In this document: piece after piece, positions 9,419 through 19,301 of the stretch
Numbering within the stretch: position 1 is the first letter of the stretch
How the letters are laid out: every line of letters begins with the position of its first letter
From: Enterobacter oligotrophicus
Lineage (GTDB): Bacteria > Pseudomonadota > Gammaproteobacteria > Enterobacterales > Enterobacteriaceae
Assembly (NCBI RefSeq): GCF_009176645.1
Contig: NZ_AP019007.1
Location: 496,001-560,000, forward strand
Direction of reading: 5' to 3'
DNA length: 64,000 nucleotides
Program-made: the position numbers and the translations under genes
Notes under the pieces: model-generated
What the model was told of the DNA's origin: nothing
The model's database searches: none
Seen by the model: the letters and a program-made list of their open reading frames with translations, nothing else

Positions 9419-9445
9419 AAAACCCGCCAATGGCGGGTTTTTTTA
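9419..9445 (+). terminator. Rho-independent terminator of adhE
   Basis: AACCCGCC and GGCGGGTT form an 8-base-pair stem with a three-base loop, followed by a run of T residues, 16 bases after the adhE stop. The A-rich left side lets it also act for tdk arriving from the other side. Confidence 0.85.
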
Positions 9446-9480
9446 TGCCTGATGTCAGGCCTGAAAATTACAATCAGGGA

Positions 9481-10095
9481 TTATTTTCGATTGTCACTCT
9501 GGATTGCCGTCAACGAGCCCACAACAAGCGCTTCTTTATAGTGTTTGCGGCAGACTGACACATAACGCTCATTCCCGCCTATGACCACCTGCTCACCGTC
9601 TGCATATGGCTTCCCCGACTGATCCAGACGAAGCACCATACTGGCTTTACGTCCACAGAAACAGATGGTTTTCAGTTCTACCAGTTTATCGGACCAGGCA
9701 AGCAAATACTGGCTACCGGGAAATAACTCGCCCCGGAAATCAGTGCGCAGGCCATAACAAAGAACGGGGATATCCAGCTCGTCTACAACCTCTGACAGCG
9801 CATGAACCTGTTCACGCGTCAGGAACTGGCTTTCGTCGACCAGCACACAATGAATGGGCTTAGAAGCATGCTCTGCACGGATATCCTCTAACAAATCAGT
9901 TTCCGGGTTATACAGCCTTGCAGGAGACGAGAGCCCTATTCTTGAACTTACCTTTCCTGCACCAAAGCGATCGTCGATCTCGGCAGTGTAAACGACGGTA
10001 CGCATACCGCGTTCCTGATAATTGTAGGAAGATTGCAGCAACGCTGTCGATTTCCCTGCATTCATTGCCGAATAGTAGAAATAAAGTTGTGCCAT
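9481..10095 (-). CDS. tdk: Thymidine kinase Tdk
   Basis: Salvage enzyme that phosphorylates thymidine to dTMP with ATP. The start chosen is the internal ATG at 10095 ([17 protein letters not shown]), giving 204 residues and matching E. coli Tdk; the open frame extends 28 codons further upstream without homology. The P-loop is SAMNAGKST, the Walker B-like segment is VLVDESQFL, and the zinc-binding cysteines (ICFCGRKA and later CRKHYKEA) are visible. It is a stand-alone gene, convergent with adhE and divergent from hns. Confidence 0.95.
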   Translation of the reverse strand: MAQLYFYYSAMNAGKSTALLQSSYNYQERGMRTVVYTAEIDDRFGAGKVSSRIGLSSPARLYNPETDLLEDIRAEHASKPIHCVLVDESQFLTREQVHALSEVVDELDIPVLCYGLRTDFRGELFPGSQYLLAWSDKLVELKTICFCGRKASMVLRLDQSGKPYADGEQVVIGGNERYVSVCRKHYKEALVVGSLTAIQSDNRK

Positions 10096-10646
10096 TGGCT
10101 GTAAAACCCTAATCAATGTGTAATATTCCCGATGAATCATTGTACCATATTTTGTCTGGTCATCAGCGATACACCGCACAGACTATGCCGTTCAGAGCAA
10201 GCGGAGGCATCGGGAAGCATAGAAAATAATACGTTAAAACAGTCATTAAACGCTTTTAAGGCCATCATTACCTTAAGCGCCCAGCCAAACATAACACTTC
10301 TTTTTATACTGGAATCAACGTTCATTAAAATTCACTATTTATTAACTATTTTTTGCTGTAGCTGCGCTTAGCTGGAGTAATACAAAAGGCTGATATTTAT
10401 CCGCCGCAACTATAATTCCTGAGGGAAATGTCACAAAAACAAACATGCAATCAGCAGGCTGTTGCCGTTTAGGGTGATATCTTGCAGGACAGACAAGCGA
10501 TGAAATTTAAGTTAGCGTAATTAATAATAGCGTCGATAATTTAGTATTTTTTGAATTCCTTACATTCCTGGCTATTGCACAACTCAATTTATCGCTCTAT
10601 TATTAGGTCAACAAACCACCCCCATTATAAGTTTGAGATTACTACA
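10096..10646. other. AT-rich tdk-hns divergent intergenic region
   Basis: This 551-base gene-free stretch is markedly AT-rich, as expected for a region with curved DNA and H-NS autoregulation in E. coli. It carries the hns promoter (listed separately) and the tdk promoter. Short open frames in it lack recognisable domains and ribosome binding sites. Confidence 0.6.
10575..10603 (+). promoter_or_regulatory. hns sigma-70 promoter
   Basis: TTGCAC (10575-10580) and TATTAT (10598-10603) are separated by exactly 17 bases. The start site predicted from this spacing gives a leader of about 36 bases before the hns ATG, which agrees with the known short hns leader in E. coli. The leader sequence just before the ATG is close to the E. 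coli leader. Confidence 0.75.
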
Positions 10647-11060
10647 ATGAGCGAAGCACTTAAAATTCTGAACAACATCCGTACTCTTCGTGCGCAGGCA
10701 AGAGAATGCACCCTGGAAACGCTTGAAGAAATGCTGGAAAAATTAGAAGTTGTAGTTAATGAGCGTCGTGAAGAAGAAAGCGCAGCTGCCGCCGAAATCG
10801 AAGAACGTACTCGCAAACTGCAGCAATATCGTGAAATGCTGATTGCCGATGGTATCGATCCAAACGAATTGCTGAACAGCATGGCTGCAGCTAAAACAGG
10901 TACTAAAGCGAAACGCGCTGCTCGTCCGGCTAAATATAGCTACATTGATGAGAATGGCGAAGAGAAAACCTGGACTGGCCAGGGTCGTACTCCAGCCGTT
11001 ATCAAGAAAGCAATGGATGAGCAAGGTAAACAACTGGATGACTTCCTGATTAAGGACTAA
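10647..11060 (+). CDS. hns: Nucleoid-associated transcriptional silencer H-NS
   Basis: Abundant DNA-binding protein, 137 residues, that coats AT-rich DNA and silences horizontally acquired genes. The N-terminal 65 or so residues form the dimerisation and oligomerisation coiled coil ([20 protein letters not shown]). A flexible linker precedes the C-terminal domain with the minor-groove-binding QGR motif ([12 protein letters not shown]). The start is the ATG at 10647; the frame is open 32 codons further upstream, but that part overlaps the promoter. The gene is monocistronic with its own promoter and terminator. In E. coli its translation is also inhibited by the DsrA small RNA. Confidence 0.97.
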   Translation: MSEALKILNNIRTLRAQARECTLETLEEMLEKLEVVVNERREEESAAAAEIEERTRKLQQYREMLIADGIDPNELLNSMAAAKTGTKAKRAARPAKYSYIDENGEEKTWTGQGRTPAVIKKAMDEQGKQLDDFLIKD

Positions 11061-11077
11061 TCTGGCCGTATTCTAAG

Positions 11078-11102
11078 AATCCCGCTATTAGCGGGATTTT
11101 TT
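11078..11102 (+). terminator. Rho-independent terminator of hns
   Basis: AATCCCGC pairs with GCGGGATT around a five-base loop (TATTA) and is followed by a T run, 17 bases after the hns stop codon. Confidence 0.85.
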
Positions 11103-11208
11103 ATGCCCACAATTTACCTCAAACATCCGCTTACAGTCTGTCATATAGCATAAGAGTCGATTTAACGTCCTTTACATTCCCGTGACTCCGCGAAGTTCCT
11201 GTGAGCAT

Positions 11209-11238
11209 AAAAAAACCGGCGGGCAAAGCCACACCGGT
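11209..11238 (-). terminator. Rho-independent terminator of galU
   Basis: Read on the minus strand, an imperfect stem (ACCGG with CCGGT, plus an inner GGC/GCC pair) is followed by seven T residues. It lies about 25 bases beyond the galU stop codon and faces the hns terminator, so the two convergent genes are insulated. Confidence 0.7.
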
Positions 11239-11262
11239 CTTGTTGAGCGGAGTATCAGATTA

Positions 11263-12168
11263 TTACTTAATACCCACGCTTTCTTTGAGCCAGGCTTTAA
11301 ATTCTTCGCCCAGGCTATTATGACGGATACCATATTCAACAAACGCCTGCATATAACCGAGTTTATTACCGCAGTCGTGGCTCTTCCCTTTCATATGGTA
11401 GGCTTCAACGGTCTCTTTCTCGATCAGCATATCAATAGCGTCGGTCAACTGGATCTCATCACCTGCTCCTGGAGGCGTTTTCGCCAGCAGCGGCCAAATT
11501 TCAGCACTCAGCACATAACGACCCACAACCGCCAGATTGGACGGCGCAACGTCGGCTTTTGGCTTCTCTACCACACCGACCATCGGTACGCTTTCGCCAG
11601 GCTCAAGGTTAACGCCTTTGCAGTCAACAACACCATAAGCGGTCACGTCTTCAACCGGCTCAACCATAATCTGGCTGCTGCCTGTTTCGTCGAAGCGTTT
11701 AATCATTTCGGCGAGGTTATCCTGAGAAAGATCTGATTCGTATTCGTCCAGAATGACATCTGGCAGAATAACTGCTACGGGCTCATTACCCACAACCGGA
11801 TGCGCGCACAGTACCGCATGACCCAGCCCTTTAGCCAGGCCCTGACGAACCTGCATAATGGTCACGTGTGGAGGGCAAATAGATTGAACTTCAGCTAACA
11901 GCTGGCGCTTAACACGTTTTTCCAGCATTGCTTCCAGCTCAAAACTGGTATCGAAATGGTTCTCGATAGAGTTCTTAGATGAATGCGTAACCAGTACAAT
12001 TTCTGTAATGCCTGCAGCGATACATTCATTAACGACATACTGGATTAATGGCTTATCCACCAAAGGCAGCATCTCTTTCGGGATGGCCTTTGTTGCTGGT
12101 AACATCCTGGTCCCCAATCCCGCTACCGGGATAACGGCCTTTCTGACTTTCGAATTTAGGGCAGCCAT
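11263..12168 (-). CDS. galU: UTP-glucose-1-phosphate uridylyltransferase GalU
   Basis: Makes UDP-glucose from UTP and glucose-1-phosphate for the Leloir pathway, LPS core, trehalose and osmoregulated glucans. The start is the ATG at 12168, preceded by AGGAGAATTTCA, giving 301 residues (E. coli 302); an upstream in-frame extension of 37 codons has no homology. The nucleotidyltransferase signature [19 protein letters not shown] is near the N-terminus, with the sugar-binding [10 protein letters not shown] segment further on. The neighbouring genes hns and rssB are in the same order as in E. coli. Confidence 0.97.
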   Translation of the reverse strand: MAALNSKVRKAVIPVAGLGTRMLPATKAIPKEMLPLVDKPLIQYVVNECIAAGITEIVLVTHSSKNSIENHFDTSFELEAMLEKRVKRQLLAEVQSICPPHVTIMQVRQGLAKGLGHAVLCAHPVVGNEPVAVILPDVILDEYESDLSQDNLAEMIKRFDETGSSQIMVEPVEDVTAYGVVDCKGVNLEPGESVPMVGVVEKPKADVAPSNLAVVGRYVLSAEIWPLLAKTPPGAGDEIQLTDAIDMLIEKETVEAYHMKGKSHDCGNKLGYMQAFVEYGIRHNSLGEEFKAWLKESVGIK

Positions 12169-12367
12169 TGAAATTCTCCTGAGCTGTTCAAGTTTTGAAC
12201 TTTTATGCATTAAATAACGCGTTGAGTATATCAGCCATCCCCTGTAGTACGGGTCTGAAAAGAACGCGTTGCCGATCAATTAGGATAAATACGAATGAAT
12301 CTGGTAGTGATAGTAGCACTGCCGCCAAAACACAGGTAAAGCAATCTGATTAATAAAATCTGACTGC

Positions 12368-13381
12368 TTATTCCGTGGACAACATTAAGCGTAACCGCCC
12401 TCCTGCCCCCCAAATTTGACACTGCCAGGACGAACAACGATGGCTAATTTGATTGAGATACGCCGTGCCCAATGTTCCCAGCGGTACACCGTTACTCACC
12501 TGAATATGATGTTCACCGGTATTCAGTGAGGCGTTTAAACCCGCAGAGACAAGGATGAGATTTTTCAGCCCGCTATGGTAATAACCAACCAAAAGCGGAA
12601 ACTGTCCTGGCAAATTGGCCTGGCGAAAAAGTTGGTTAACTTGTTTCAGCAAACTTCCTAACTCAGGAAGCCGTTGTCCCTGATGGGATAACTGCTCCTG
12701 CAGCAGTCCATTAAAGAGTGCGCGAAGTAATAACGCCGCTAATACGCCATTATCCCCTGCTCGCGTGACGTCCAGACAATAAAATGCCAAATCGGTATCT
12801 GACAACGGGGCAATATCCAGCACCAGGCCAGGCTGATCGGCCGCTACCAGCTGGCGATAATTCACTCGGCAATGCGAAATATTTTGCTGCACTGGCGGCT
12901 GAAGCTCTTGCAATAATTTCGCGGCCGCGGGGGGATCGCTGACTAAGGCATCCCAGTCCTGGAAAAGGCGTTCTTCTTCTTCGACACGGGAATTGAACAT
13001 ATTGGGATACAGGCAGGCCAGTACGGTTTCACGCAAACGGCTGAGATCCTTAACGGGCTTCAGCAGAATGTCCTGCACACCCAACCGCAACGCCTTAGCG
13101 ATATCCGCCATATTCTCCGTCGCAGAAATCACCAGTATTGGCGTCTGGTCGCCTTCATTACGCAGGTGCTCAACCAGCTTAAGACCGTTCATGCGCGGCA
13201 TGGCAATATCGCAGATCATCAAATCAGGAGTGATACTGACCATTTTCTCCAGCGCATCAATGCCATCTTCAGCAAGCGACGTAATTGCGCCCAGCGAGGA
13301 TAACCACGAATCCAGCAGCGATCGGAAAACGGGCTCGTCTTCAACTATCAAAATGTGTTTTCCGGCCAATGGCTGCGTCAT
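12368..13381 (-). CDS. rssB: RpoS adaptor/response regulator RssB
   Basis: Adaptor that delivers the stationary-phase sigma factor RpoS to the ClpXP protease; 337 residues as in E. coli. The N-terminal receiver domain has the phospho-acceptor Asp58 in ICDIAMPRMNG, acidic residues VEDEP near the start and the conserved lysine in LLKPVKDL. A helical linker leads to a degenerate PP2C-type phosphatase effector domain. It lies 92 bases downstream of rssA on the same strand, forming the conserved rssAB unit. No DNA-binding domain is present, as expected. Confidence 0.95.
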   Translation of the reverse strand: MTQPLAGKHILIVEDEPVFRSLLDSWLSSLGAITSLAEDGIDALEKMVSITPDLMICDIAMPRMNGLKLVEHLRNEGDQTPILVISATENMADIAKALRLGVQDILLKPVKDLSRLRETVLACLYPNMFNSRVEEEERLFQDWDALVSDPPAAAKLLQELQPPVQQNISHCRVNYRQLVAADQPGLVLDIAPLSDTDLAFYCLDVTRAGDNGVLAALLLRALFNGLLQEQLSHQGQRLPELGSLLKQVNQLFRQANLPGQFPLLVGYYHSGLKNLILVSAGLNASLNTGEHHIQVSNGVPLGTLGTAYLNQISHRCSSWQCQIWGAGGRLRLMLSTE

Positions 13382-13473
13382 AGTTCCTCCCCTGGCTGAC
13401 AGTTACTCAATAGTGGCATGCTATCGGTACTATCGCCTGTCAGATTTTGCTGAAGTAATCAAAAAAAGGATGC

Positions 13474-14376
13474 TTAAAGTGCTGTCCGCACAAATGGCAA
13501 CAGTTCATCTATTTTCTTTTCGACGGCTAACGAGCCCGCTGCGATGGCGGCCTCGGCCCGATGGAAATCAAGGGTAGAGATTTGCGGACAATATGGCTGA
13601 ATCAGAATATCTGGCGGATCTCCGGCCATACGGTTTCGCTTCAGGCGATTCTCAAGCACCTGAATAGAGGTGGTCATTATTTCCATTGCGGTCGGCGCAG
13701 TGATGGCACGTTTTGCAGCCATACGCCCTATTCTTCCGCGTAAGCGTTCATGCCAGGCGAGCCGCTCCCCCTCTGCATCATCACTATGGAGGTTGACCGG
13801 CATGAGGTCTTGCTGCATCAGGTGAGCATCGTGTTGCAAATCCACGGCGATGACGATATCCGCGCCCATTGCGCGTGTCAGTGAAATAGGCACCGGGTTC
13901 ACTACCCCGCCATCCACTAACCAGTAACCGTTATGCGGCACAGGAGCCATCAGACCCGGTATGCTGCAGGATGCGCGCACAGCGAGGTGAATATCTCCCT
14001 CGGTGAGCCATAACTCTCTGCCCGTACTAAGGTTCGTTGCCACGGCTCCGAAGGGCATCTGACAATGACGAAAGTCATCAAGAGGCATTATCTGACGAAA
14101 CTGATTAAACACACGTTCGCCACGTAGCAGGCCACCACGCTGCCAGGAGAGATCCATCAGGCGCAGGACATCCCAGTAGCTGAACGAGCGAACCCAACGT
14201 TCAAGCTCCGGGAGCTTACCGCACGCGTATGCAGACCCAACCAGCGAACCAATTGAACACCCTGCAACGATATCAATGTCGATTCCCATCTGTTTTAAGG
14301 CATTGATAACGCCAATATGTGACCAGCCCCTGGCTGCACCTGAGCCAAGCGCCAGACCTATTTTTACCTTTCTCAT
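13474..14376 (-). CDS. rssA: Patatin-like phospholipase family protein RssA
   Basis: Cytoplasmic patatin-like protein, 300 residues. The glycine-rich oxyanion segment GLALGSGAARGWSH is at the N-terminus, the nucleophile elbow GCSIG lies near residue 40 and the catalytic Asp sits in the DGGVVNP motif. This is the full serine-aspartate dyad of the family, so hydrolase activity is plausible, though the substrate is unknown. It is the first gene of the rssA-rssB pair and is divergent from ychJ with a 105-base gap. Its role in RpoS control is not established. Confidence 0.92.
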   Translation of the reverse strand: MRKVKIGLALGSGAARGWSHIGVINALKQMGIDIDIVAGCSIGSLVGSAYACGKLPELERWVRSFSYWDVLRLMDLSWQRGGLLRGERVFNQFRQIMPLDDFRHCQMPFGAVATNLSTGRELWLTEGDIHLAVRASCSIPGLMAPVPHNGYWLVDGGVVNPVPISLTRAMGADIVIAVDLQHDAHLMQQDLMPVNLHSDDAEGERLAWHERLRGRIGRMAAKRAITAPTAMEIMTTSIQVLENRLKRNRMAGDPPDILIQPYCPQISTLDFHRAEAAIAAGSLAVEKKIDELLPFVRTAL

Positions 14377-14481
14377 TAGCCCTGCTTAAACTTCCCCTGG
14401 ATTCCAGACATAGCGTCAACGCAACTGCTCAGTTAACATGGTGCTACCTTAAAAGTTAATTTTTGTTCCAGGAAGAGAATC

Positions 14482-14940
14482 GTGTCTCAACTCTGCCCCT
14501 GCGGTAGCGCTCTGGAGTATAGCCTATGTTGCCAGCGATATCTTTCTGGCGAGCAGGTTGCACCAGACCCGTCACACCTTATGCGTTCACGATATACTGC
14601 TTTTGTGATCCGCGACGCAGACTACCTGATTAAAACCTGGCACCCATCGTGCCACGCTGCCGATTTTCGGCAAGATATTGAAACCGGGTTCGCCAACACC
14701 CGATGGCTCGGGCTTACCGTGTTTGAGTCTGCTCCTGGCCGAGACAACAATGAAGGCTACGTGAGCTTTGTTGCCCGGTTTAGCGAACAGAATAAACCGG
14801 GAGCAATTATCGAACGTTCCCGGTTCTTAAAGGAAAGCGGGCAATGGTATTATATTGACGGTACGCGTCCTCAATTCGGTCGTAACGATCCCTGCCCCTG
14901 CGGTTCAGGTAAAAAATTTAAAAAGTGTTGCGGGCAGTAA
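14482..14940 (+). CDS. ychJ: SEC-C motif protein YchJ
   Basis: Small UPF0225 family protein, 152 residues, with a zinc-binding SEC-C motif at each end ([13 protein letters not shown] at the N-terminus and [13 protein letters not shown] at the C-terminus). The middle is an NTF2-like fold segment ([17 protein letters not shown]). The start is GTG at 14482, with a GGAAGAG ribosome binding site 7 bases upstream and a product that aligns from MSQLCPC. Its function is unknown. It precedes purU by 48 bases on the same strand and may be cotranscribed with it. Confidence 0.92.
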   Translation: MSQLCPCGSALEYSLCCQRYLSGEQVAPDPSHLMRSRYTAFVIRDADYLIKTWHPSCHAADFRQDIETGFANTRWLGLTVFESAPGRDNNEGYVSFVARFSEQNKPGAIIERSRFLKESGQWYYIDGTRPQFGRNDPCPCGSGKKFKKCCGQ

Positions 14941-14988
14941 TGCCTGACAACTCAGACTTCGCAAATACTCAAACAGGATTTCCCGGCG

Positions 14989-15831
14989 ATGCAATCACTA
15001 CAACGTAAAGTTCTGCGCACCATTTGTCCCGACCAAAAAGGGCTTATCGCACGAATTACCAACATTTGTTACAAGCATGAACTGAATATCGTGCAGAACA
15101 ACGAGTTCGTTGACCACCGTACTGGCCGTTTCTTCATGCGTACCGAGCTGGAAGGCATTTTCAACGACACCACCCTGCTTGCCGATCTGGACAGCGCCCT
15201 GCCGGAAGGCTCAGTACGTGAACTGACGCCTGCGGGCCGTCGTCGTATTGTGATTCTGGTGACCAAAGAGGCCCATTGCCTGGGCGACCTGCTGATGAAA
15301 GCAAACTATGGCGGCCTGGACGTCGAAATCGCCGCCGTTATCGGTAACCATGAGACGCTGCGTACGCTGGTTGAGCGTTTCGACATTCCGTTTGAACTGG
15401 TGAGCCATGAAGGCCATACCCGCGAAGAACACGACAACCTGATGGCACAGGCTATTGAAGCGCACAACCCTGACTATGTGGTGCTGGCAAAATATATGCG
15501 CGTGCTCACACCTTCTTTTGTGGCGAGATTCCCGAACAAGATTATCAATATTCACCATTCATTCCTGCCTGCCTTTATTGGTGCGCGTCCTTACCACCAG
15601 GCATACGAGCGCGGCGTGAAGATCATCGGTGCGACGGCGCATTACGTGAATGACAATCTGGATGAAGGCCCAATCATTATGCAGGATGTGATTCATGTGG
15701 ATCATACCTATACGGCGGAAGATATGATGCGTGCCGGGCGTGACGTTGAAAAGAACGTACTGAGCCGCGCGTTGTATCAGGTTCTGGCACAGCGGGTCTT
15801 CGTCTATGGTAACAGAACGATTATTCTTTAA
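14989..15831 (+). CDS. purU: Formyltetrahydrofolate deformylase PurU
   Basis: Hydrolyses 10-formyltetrahydrofolate to tetrahydrofolate and formate, supplying formate for PurT-dependent purine synthesis; 280 residues as in E. coli. An N-terminal ACT domain (about residues 8-85, senses methionine and glycine in E. coli) is followed by a formyltransferase-like catalytic domain. The HHSFLPAFIGARPYHQA segment and the catalytic Asp in NDNLDEGPI are visible. It lies between ychJ and the tyrosine tRNA genes, exactly the E. coli order. Confidence 0.96.
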   Translation: MQSLQRKVLRTICPDQKGLIARITNICYKHELNIVQNNEFVDHRTGRFFMRTELEGIFNDTTLLADLDSALPEGSVRELTPAGRRRIVILVTKEAHCLGDLLMKANYGGLDVEIAAVIGNHETLRTLVERFDIPFELVSHEGHTREEHDNLMAQAIEAHNPDYVVLAKYMRVLTPSFVARFPNKIINIHHSFLPAFIGARPYHQAYERGVKIIGATAHYVNDNLDEGPIIMQDVIHVDHTYTAEDMMRAGRDVEKNVLSRALYQVLAQRVFVYGNRTIIL

Positions 15832-15912
15832 TCCTTCGGAAAATGAACTGATTAGCTTTGCGTCTTTACGAACAAAAAGCAGGCAAACGGCTTCATTTTC
15901 CTAAAGGAATGC

Positions 15913-15949
15913 TTTACAGGGGCGCGTCATTTGATATGATGCGCCCCGC
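15913..15949 (+). promoter_or_regulatory. Stringently controlled tRNA-Tyr promoter
   Basis: TTTACA (15913-15918) and TATGAT (15935-15940) are spaced by 16 bases, followed immediately by a GC-rich discriminator (GCGCCCCGC). This arrangement is the classical one for stable-RNA promoters inhibited by ppGpp and is nearly the E. coli tyrT promoter. The mature tRNA begins about 40 bases downstream, leaving a short 5' leader for RNase P removal. Confidence 0.8.
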
Positions 15950-15988
15950 TTCCAGCAGGAAGCAGGCCAGTTAATAGCATTACCCCGT

Positions 15989-16073
<85 letters not shown>

Positions 16074-16108
16074 TCTCTCAGCGTTACCTCAAAATATGAA
16101 TTACCCCT

Positions 16109-16193
<85 letters not shown>

Positions 16194-16266
16194 TCTCTTT
16201 TGTAAAATTCCACTTTGTAATTTCTGTACCGTTTTCCCTGGCTAAAACAAAGCCGAGCTTCCGTTG

Positions 16267-16303
16267 CAGGTCGGGTAAGGCGTAGCCGCCATCCGGCACC
16301 TGA
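16267..16303. repeat. REP (repetitive extragenic palindromic) element
   Basis: On the minus strand the element reads close to the enterobacterial REP consensus (GCCGGATGGCGGCTACGCCT and onwards), an imperfect palindrome between the tRNA pair and the end of narI. Such elements commonly bind DNA gyrase or IHF or stabilise mRNA 3' ends. Confidence 0.75.
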
Positions 16304-16338
16304 CAGAGACATCCGCGCTAAACGCCCCGAGCCAGGAC

Positions 16339-16362
16339 AAAAAAAACCCCGCAAATGCGGGG
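16339..16362 (-). terminator. Rho-independent terminator of narGHJI
   Basis: On the minus strand CCCCGC pairs with GCGGGG around an ATTT tetraloop, followed by eight T residues, 20 bases after the narI stop. It closes the narGHJI operon. Confidence 0.88.
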
Positions 16363-16381
16363 CCAGTATCAAAACAGCGGA

Positions 16382-17059
16382 TTAGCGACGTGCGCGCACA
16401 ATCTGGTATTTGCGCGTCAGGTACTCCACCGGTGCGCTCCAGATGTGCACAAGACGGGAGAACGGGAACAATACAAACAGCGTCATGCCCAGCACCAGGT
16501 GCACGCGGAAGACAAATGCCACACCGTCCAGATGCTCAGACGCACCGCCGTGGAAAGTCACCACAGACTGCGCCCAGCCAACCAGCTTCATCATTTCGCT
16601 GCCGTCCATATGCTGCGCGGAGAACGGAATGGTCAGCAGACCCAGCGCGCACTGAACCATCAGCAAGGACAAAATCAGAATGTCCGCTCCGGTGGTGGTA
16701 GCACGAACGCGCGGGCTGAACAGGCGGCGTTTCAACAGCAGCAGGCCACCCACCAGCGTCATCACACCACAGGCACCACCAGCGATCATCGCCATTTTCT
16801 GCTTCACTTCGACAGGCAGGAAGGATTCATACATCCAGTGAGGCGTCAGCATGCCCAGGAAGTGACCGGCGAAAATCCCCAGAATGCCAATATGGAACAG
16901 GTTGGATGCCAGGTTCATTCCTTTGCGATCCAGCATCTGGCTGGAGGCAGCACGCCAGGTGTACTGGCCGTAGTCATAACGCAGCCAGCTTCCCACCAGG
17001 AATACGGTGCCCGCAATATACGGGTAGATGTCAAAGAAGAACATATTCAGGAAGTGCAT
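16382..17059 (-). CDS. narI: Respiratory nitrate reductase 1 gamma chain NarI (cytochrome b)
   Basis: Membrane anchor of nitrate reductase A; takes electrons from quinol at the periplasmic side and passes them to NarH. It has 225 residues with five predicted membrane helices. The four heme b ligands are at the expected positions, His56 and His66 for one heme and His187 and His205 for the other. The start codon overlaps the narJ stop by one base (TAATG). It is the last gene of the operon and is followed by a terminator. Confidence 0.97.
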   Translation of the reverse strand: MHFLNMFFFDIYPYIAGTVFLVGSWLRYDYGQYTWRAASSQMLDRKGMNLASNLFHIGILGIFAGHFLGMLTPHWMYESFLPVEVKQKMAMIAGGACGVMTLVGGLLLLKRRLFSPRVRATTTGADILILSLLMVQCALGLLTIPFSAQHMDGSEMMKLVGWAQSVVTFHGGASEHLDGVAFVFRVHLVLGMTLFVLFPFSRLVHIWSAPVEYLTRKYQIVRARR

Positions 17060-17769
17060 TATTGCTGTCCTCCGTTAGAGATATTCAGATATTGCGGAGC
17101 AACCGCTCCGGCAAAACGACGCTGGTGAGCCGAGATTTCCGACTCGCCACAGTTCTGGTCAGCAAAGAATTTCACCTGCTCTTCTTCCCAGACCGCATCC
17201 AGTGCCTGCGGTGTGTCGTCGCGGGCTTCATCCGCAATTTTTTCCGCTACTTTTTCACTGTCGACCGAGGCGTTTGCCAGCTTCACCAGCAGGTCGAACA
17301 GCACTGCGTAGCGGCTCTCACGTTGCTGAAGACGCGCGCTGAGCAACGCCAGAATCGGCGCGATGTCCTGCAAACCGCCAAGGGCATCTTCTTTTGGCAG
17401 CTGTGCCAGATATTCCAGGTACAGCGGCAGGTGGTCTGGAAGCTCACGGCTGTCGAGCTGCAGGCCGTGCTGCTCGTACTGGGCCATCAGGTCTACCATC
17501 GCCTGACCACGGTCGCGGGACTCACCGTGAACGTGTTCAAACAGCAGCAGTGAGGTAGCGCGGCCACGGTCAAACAGCTGGCTGTAATCCGCCTGCGCAT
17601 CGAGCAGATCGCGCGCTAACAGGTCGCGGAGGAAAACGCCCAGTTTCTGGGCATCCTCTTTATCCAGGTTTTCAGATGACGCGAGTGCATCGAAGAGTTC
17701 CTGTTGATGCTGCGCAAGCGCAGCATCCGGGTACTCGAGCAGACGCGAAACAATGACGAGTTCAATCAT
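17059..17769 (-). CDS. narJ: Nitrate reductase molybdenum cofactor assembly chaperone NarJ
   Basis: System-specific chaperone that binds apo-NarG, checks molybdenum cofactor insertion and membrane attachment, and is not part of the final enzyme. The start is the ATG at 17769 ([15 protein letters not shown]), giving 236 residues and overlapping the narH stop by four bases; the open frame extends 37 codons further into narH. The all-helical TorD-like fold is suggested by the leucine-rich sequence, with the family segment [17 protein letters not shown]. coli NarJ is 236 residues. Confidence 0.96.
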   Translation of the reverse strand: MIELVIVSRLLEYPDAALAQHQQELFDALASSENLDKEDAQKLGVFLRDLLARDLLDAQADYSQLFDRGRATSLLLFEHVHGESRDRGQAMVDLMAQYEQHGLQLDSRELPDHLPLYLEYLAQLPKEDALGGLQDIAPILALLSARLQQRESRYAVLFDLLVKLANASVDSEKVAEKIADEARDDTPQALDAVWEEEQVKFFADQNCGESEISAHQRRFAGAVAPQYLNISNGGQQ

Positions 17770-19301
17770 TGGTGCGGCTCCGTTTTGCTGGTCACATCCA
17801 TGGCGTCGATGCGGCGGCTGTTGAACAGGTTGAATTTGCTGTCTGACCCGTGGCAACCGTCGCCAAAGGTAAAGCCACAACCTCTTTGTTCCGGGAAGGC
17901 TTCGCGGGCCTGCTCACGGTGGCTGCTCGGCACCACGAAGCGGTCTTCGTAGTTCGCAATCGCCAGGTAACGGTACATCTCCTGCGCCTGCGCTTCGGTC
18001 AGCCCAACCTCTTCCAGCGCACGGGTATCGTTAACACCGTCAACGGTTTCCGCACGTTTGAAATGACGCATCGCCAGCATACGTTTCAGCGCCAGCAACA
18101 CCGGCTGGGTATCGCCTGCGGTCAACAGGTTCGCCAGGTACTGAACCGGGATACGCAGGCTTTCCACATCCGGCAGAATGCCGTTGCTGCCCAGTTCGCC
18201 TGCATCAGCGGCAGACTGAATCGGAGACAGAGGCGGCACGTACCAGACCATCGGCAGCGTGCGGTATTCCGGATGCAGCGGCAGGGCCAGCTTCCAGTCC
18301 ATCGCCATTTTGTACACCGGAGACTGCTGTGCCGCGTCGATCACGCTCTGCGGTACGCCGTCTTTCAGCGCCTGCTCAATCACCTTCGGATCGTTTGGAT
18401 CAAGGAACACGTCCAGCTGGCGCTGATACAGATCTTTCTCGTTCTCGGTGCTGGCCGCATTTTCAATCGCATCCGCGTCATACAGCAGCACGCCGAGGTA
18501 ACGAATACGCCCTACGCAGCTCTCGGAGCAGACGGTTGGCATCCCGGCTTCAATACGTGGATAACAGAAAATACACTTCTCTGATTTGCCGCTCTTCCAG
18601 TTGAAGTAGATTTTTTTGTACGGGCAACCGGTAATGCACATACGCCAGCCGCGGCACTTGTCCTGGTCGATCAGGACGATGCCGTCTTCTTCACGCTTGT
18701 AGATAGCACCGCTCGGGCAGGTCGCGACGCACGCCGGGTTAAGGCAGTGCTCACACAGACGCGGCAGATACATCATGAAGGTGTTTTCGAACTGGCCGTA
18801 CATCGCCTTCTGCATGTTTTCGAAGTTCTGGTCTTTGGCGCGTTTTTCGAACTCACCACCCAGGATCTCTTCCCAGTTTGGACCGCTGGTGATCTTGTCC
18901 ATGCGCTGACCGGTGATCAGCGAGCGAGGACGCGCGATCGGCTGGTGTTTGCTTTCCGGCGCGTTATGCAGATTCTGGTAGTCGTAGTCAAACGGCTCGT
19001 AATAATCGTCGATACCCGGCAGATGCGGGTTAGCAAAGATTTTACCCAGCAGCATCGCGCGGTTACCCATGCGCGGCTGCAGCTTGCCGTTGATTTTACG
19101 TATCCAGCCGCCCTTCCACTTCTCCTGATTTTCCCAGTCGGTCGGGAAGCCGGTGCCAGGTTTACTTTCCACGTTATTGAACCAGGCGTATTCCATACCT
19201 TCACGGCTGGTCCAGACGTTTTTACAGGTGACTGAGCAGGTATGACAGCCGATGCATTTATCCAGATTCAGCACCATGCCGACTTGTGAACGAATTTTCA
19301 T
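17766..19301 (-). CDS. narH: Respiratory nitrate reductase 1 beta chain NarH
   Basis: Iron-sulfur subunit that wires NarI to NarG, 511 residues. Four cysteine clusters are visible: CIGCHTCSVTC, CEHCLNPACVATC, CRGWRMCITGC and CIFCYPRIEAGMPTVC. One cluster has Trp in place of a Cys (CRGWRMC), which makes the [3Fe-4S] centre; this is normal for the family. Start and stop each overlap the neighbouring narG and narJ by four bases (ATGA), so translation is coupled through the operon. Confidence 0.97.
   Translation of the reverse strand: MKIRSQVGMVLNLDKCIGCHTCSVTCKNVWTSREGMEYAWFNNVESKPGTGFPTDWENQEKWKGGWIRKINGKLQPRMGNRAMLLGKIFANPHLPGIDDYYEPFDYDYQNLHNAPESKHQPIARPRSLITGQRMDKITSGPNWEEILGGEFEKRAKDQNFENMQKAMYGQFENTFMMYLPRLCEHCLNPACVATCPSGAIYKREEDGIVLIDQDKCRGWRMCITGCPYKKIYFNWKSGKSEKCIFCYPRIEAGMPTVCSESCVGRIRYLGVLLYDADAIENAASTENEKDLYQRQLDVFLDPNDPKVIEQALKDGVPQSVIDAAQQSPVYKMAMDWKLALPLHPEYRTLPMVWYVPPLSPIQSAADAGELGSNGILPDVESLRIPVQYLANLLTAGDTQPVLLALKRMLAMRHFKRAETVDGVNDTRALEEVGLTEAQAQEMYRYLAIANYEDRFVVPSSHREQAREAFPEQRGCGFTFGDGCHGSDSKFNLFNSRRIDAMDVTSKTEPHQ

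Noticed and set aside
12169..12279. N-terminal extension of galU
   Set aside because: The internal ATG has a strong ribosome binding site and matches the known protein start.
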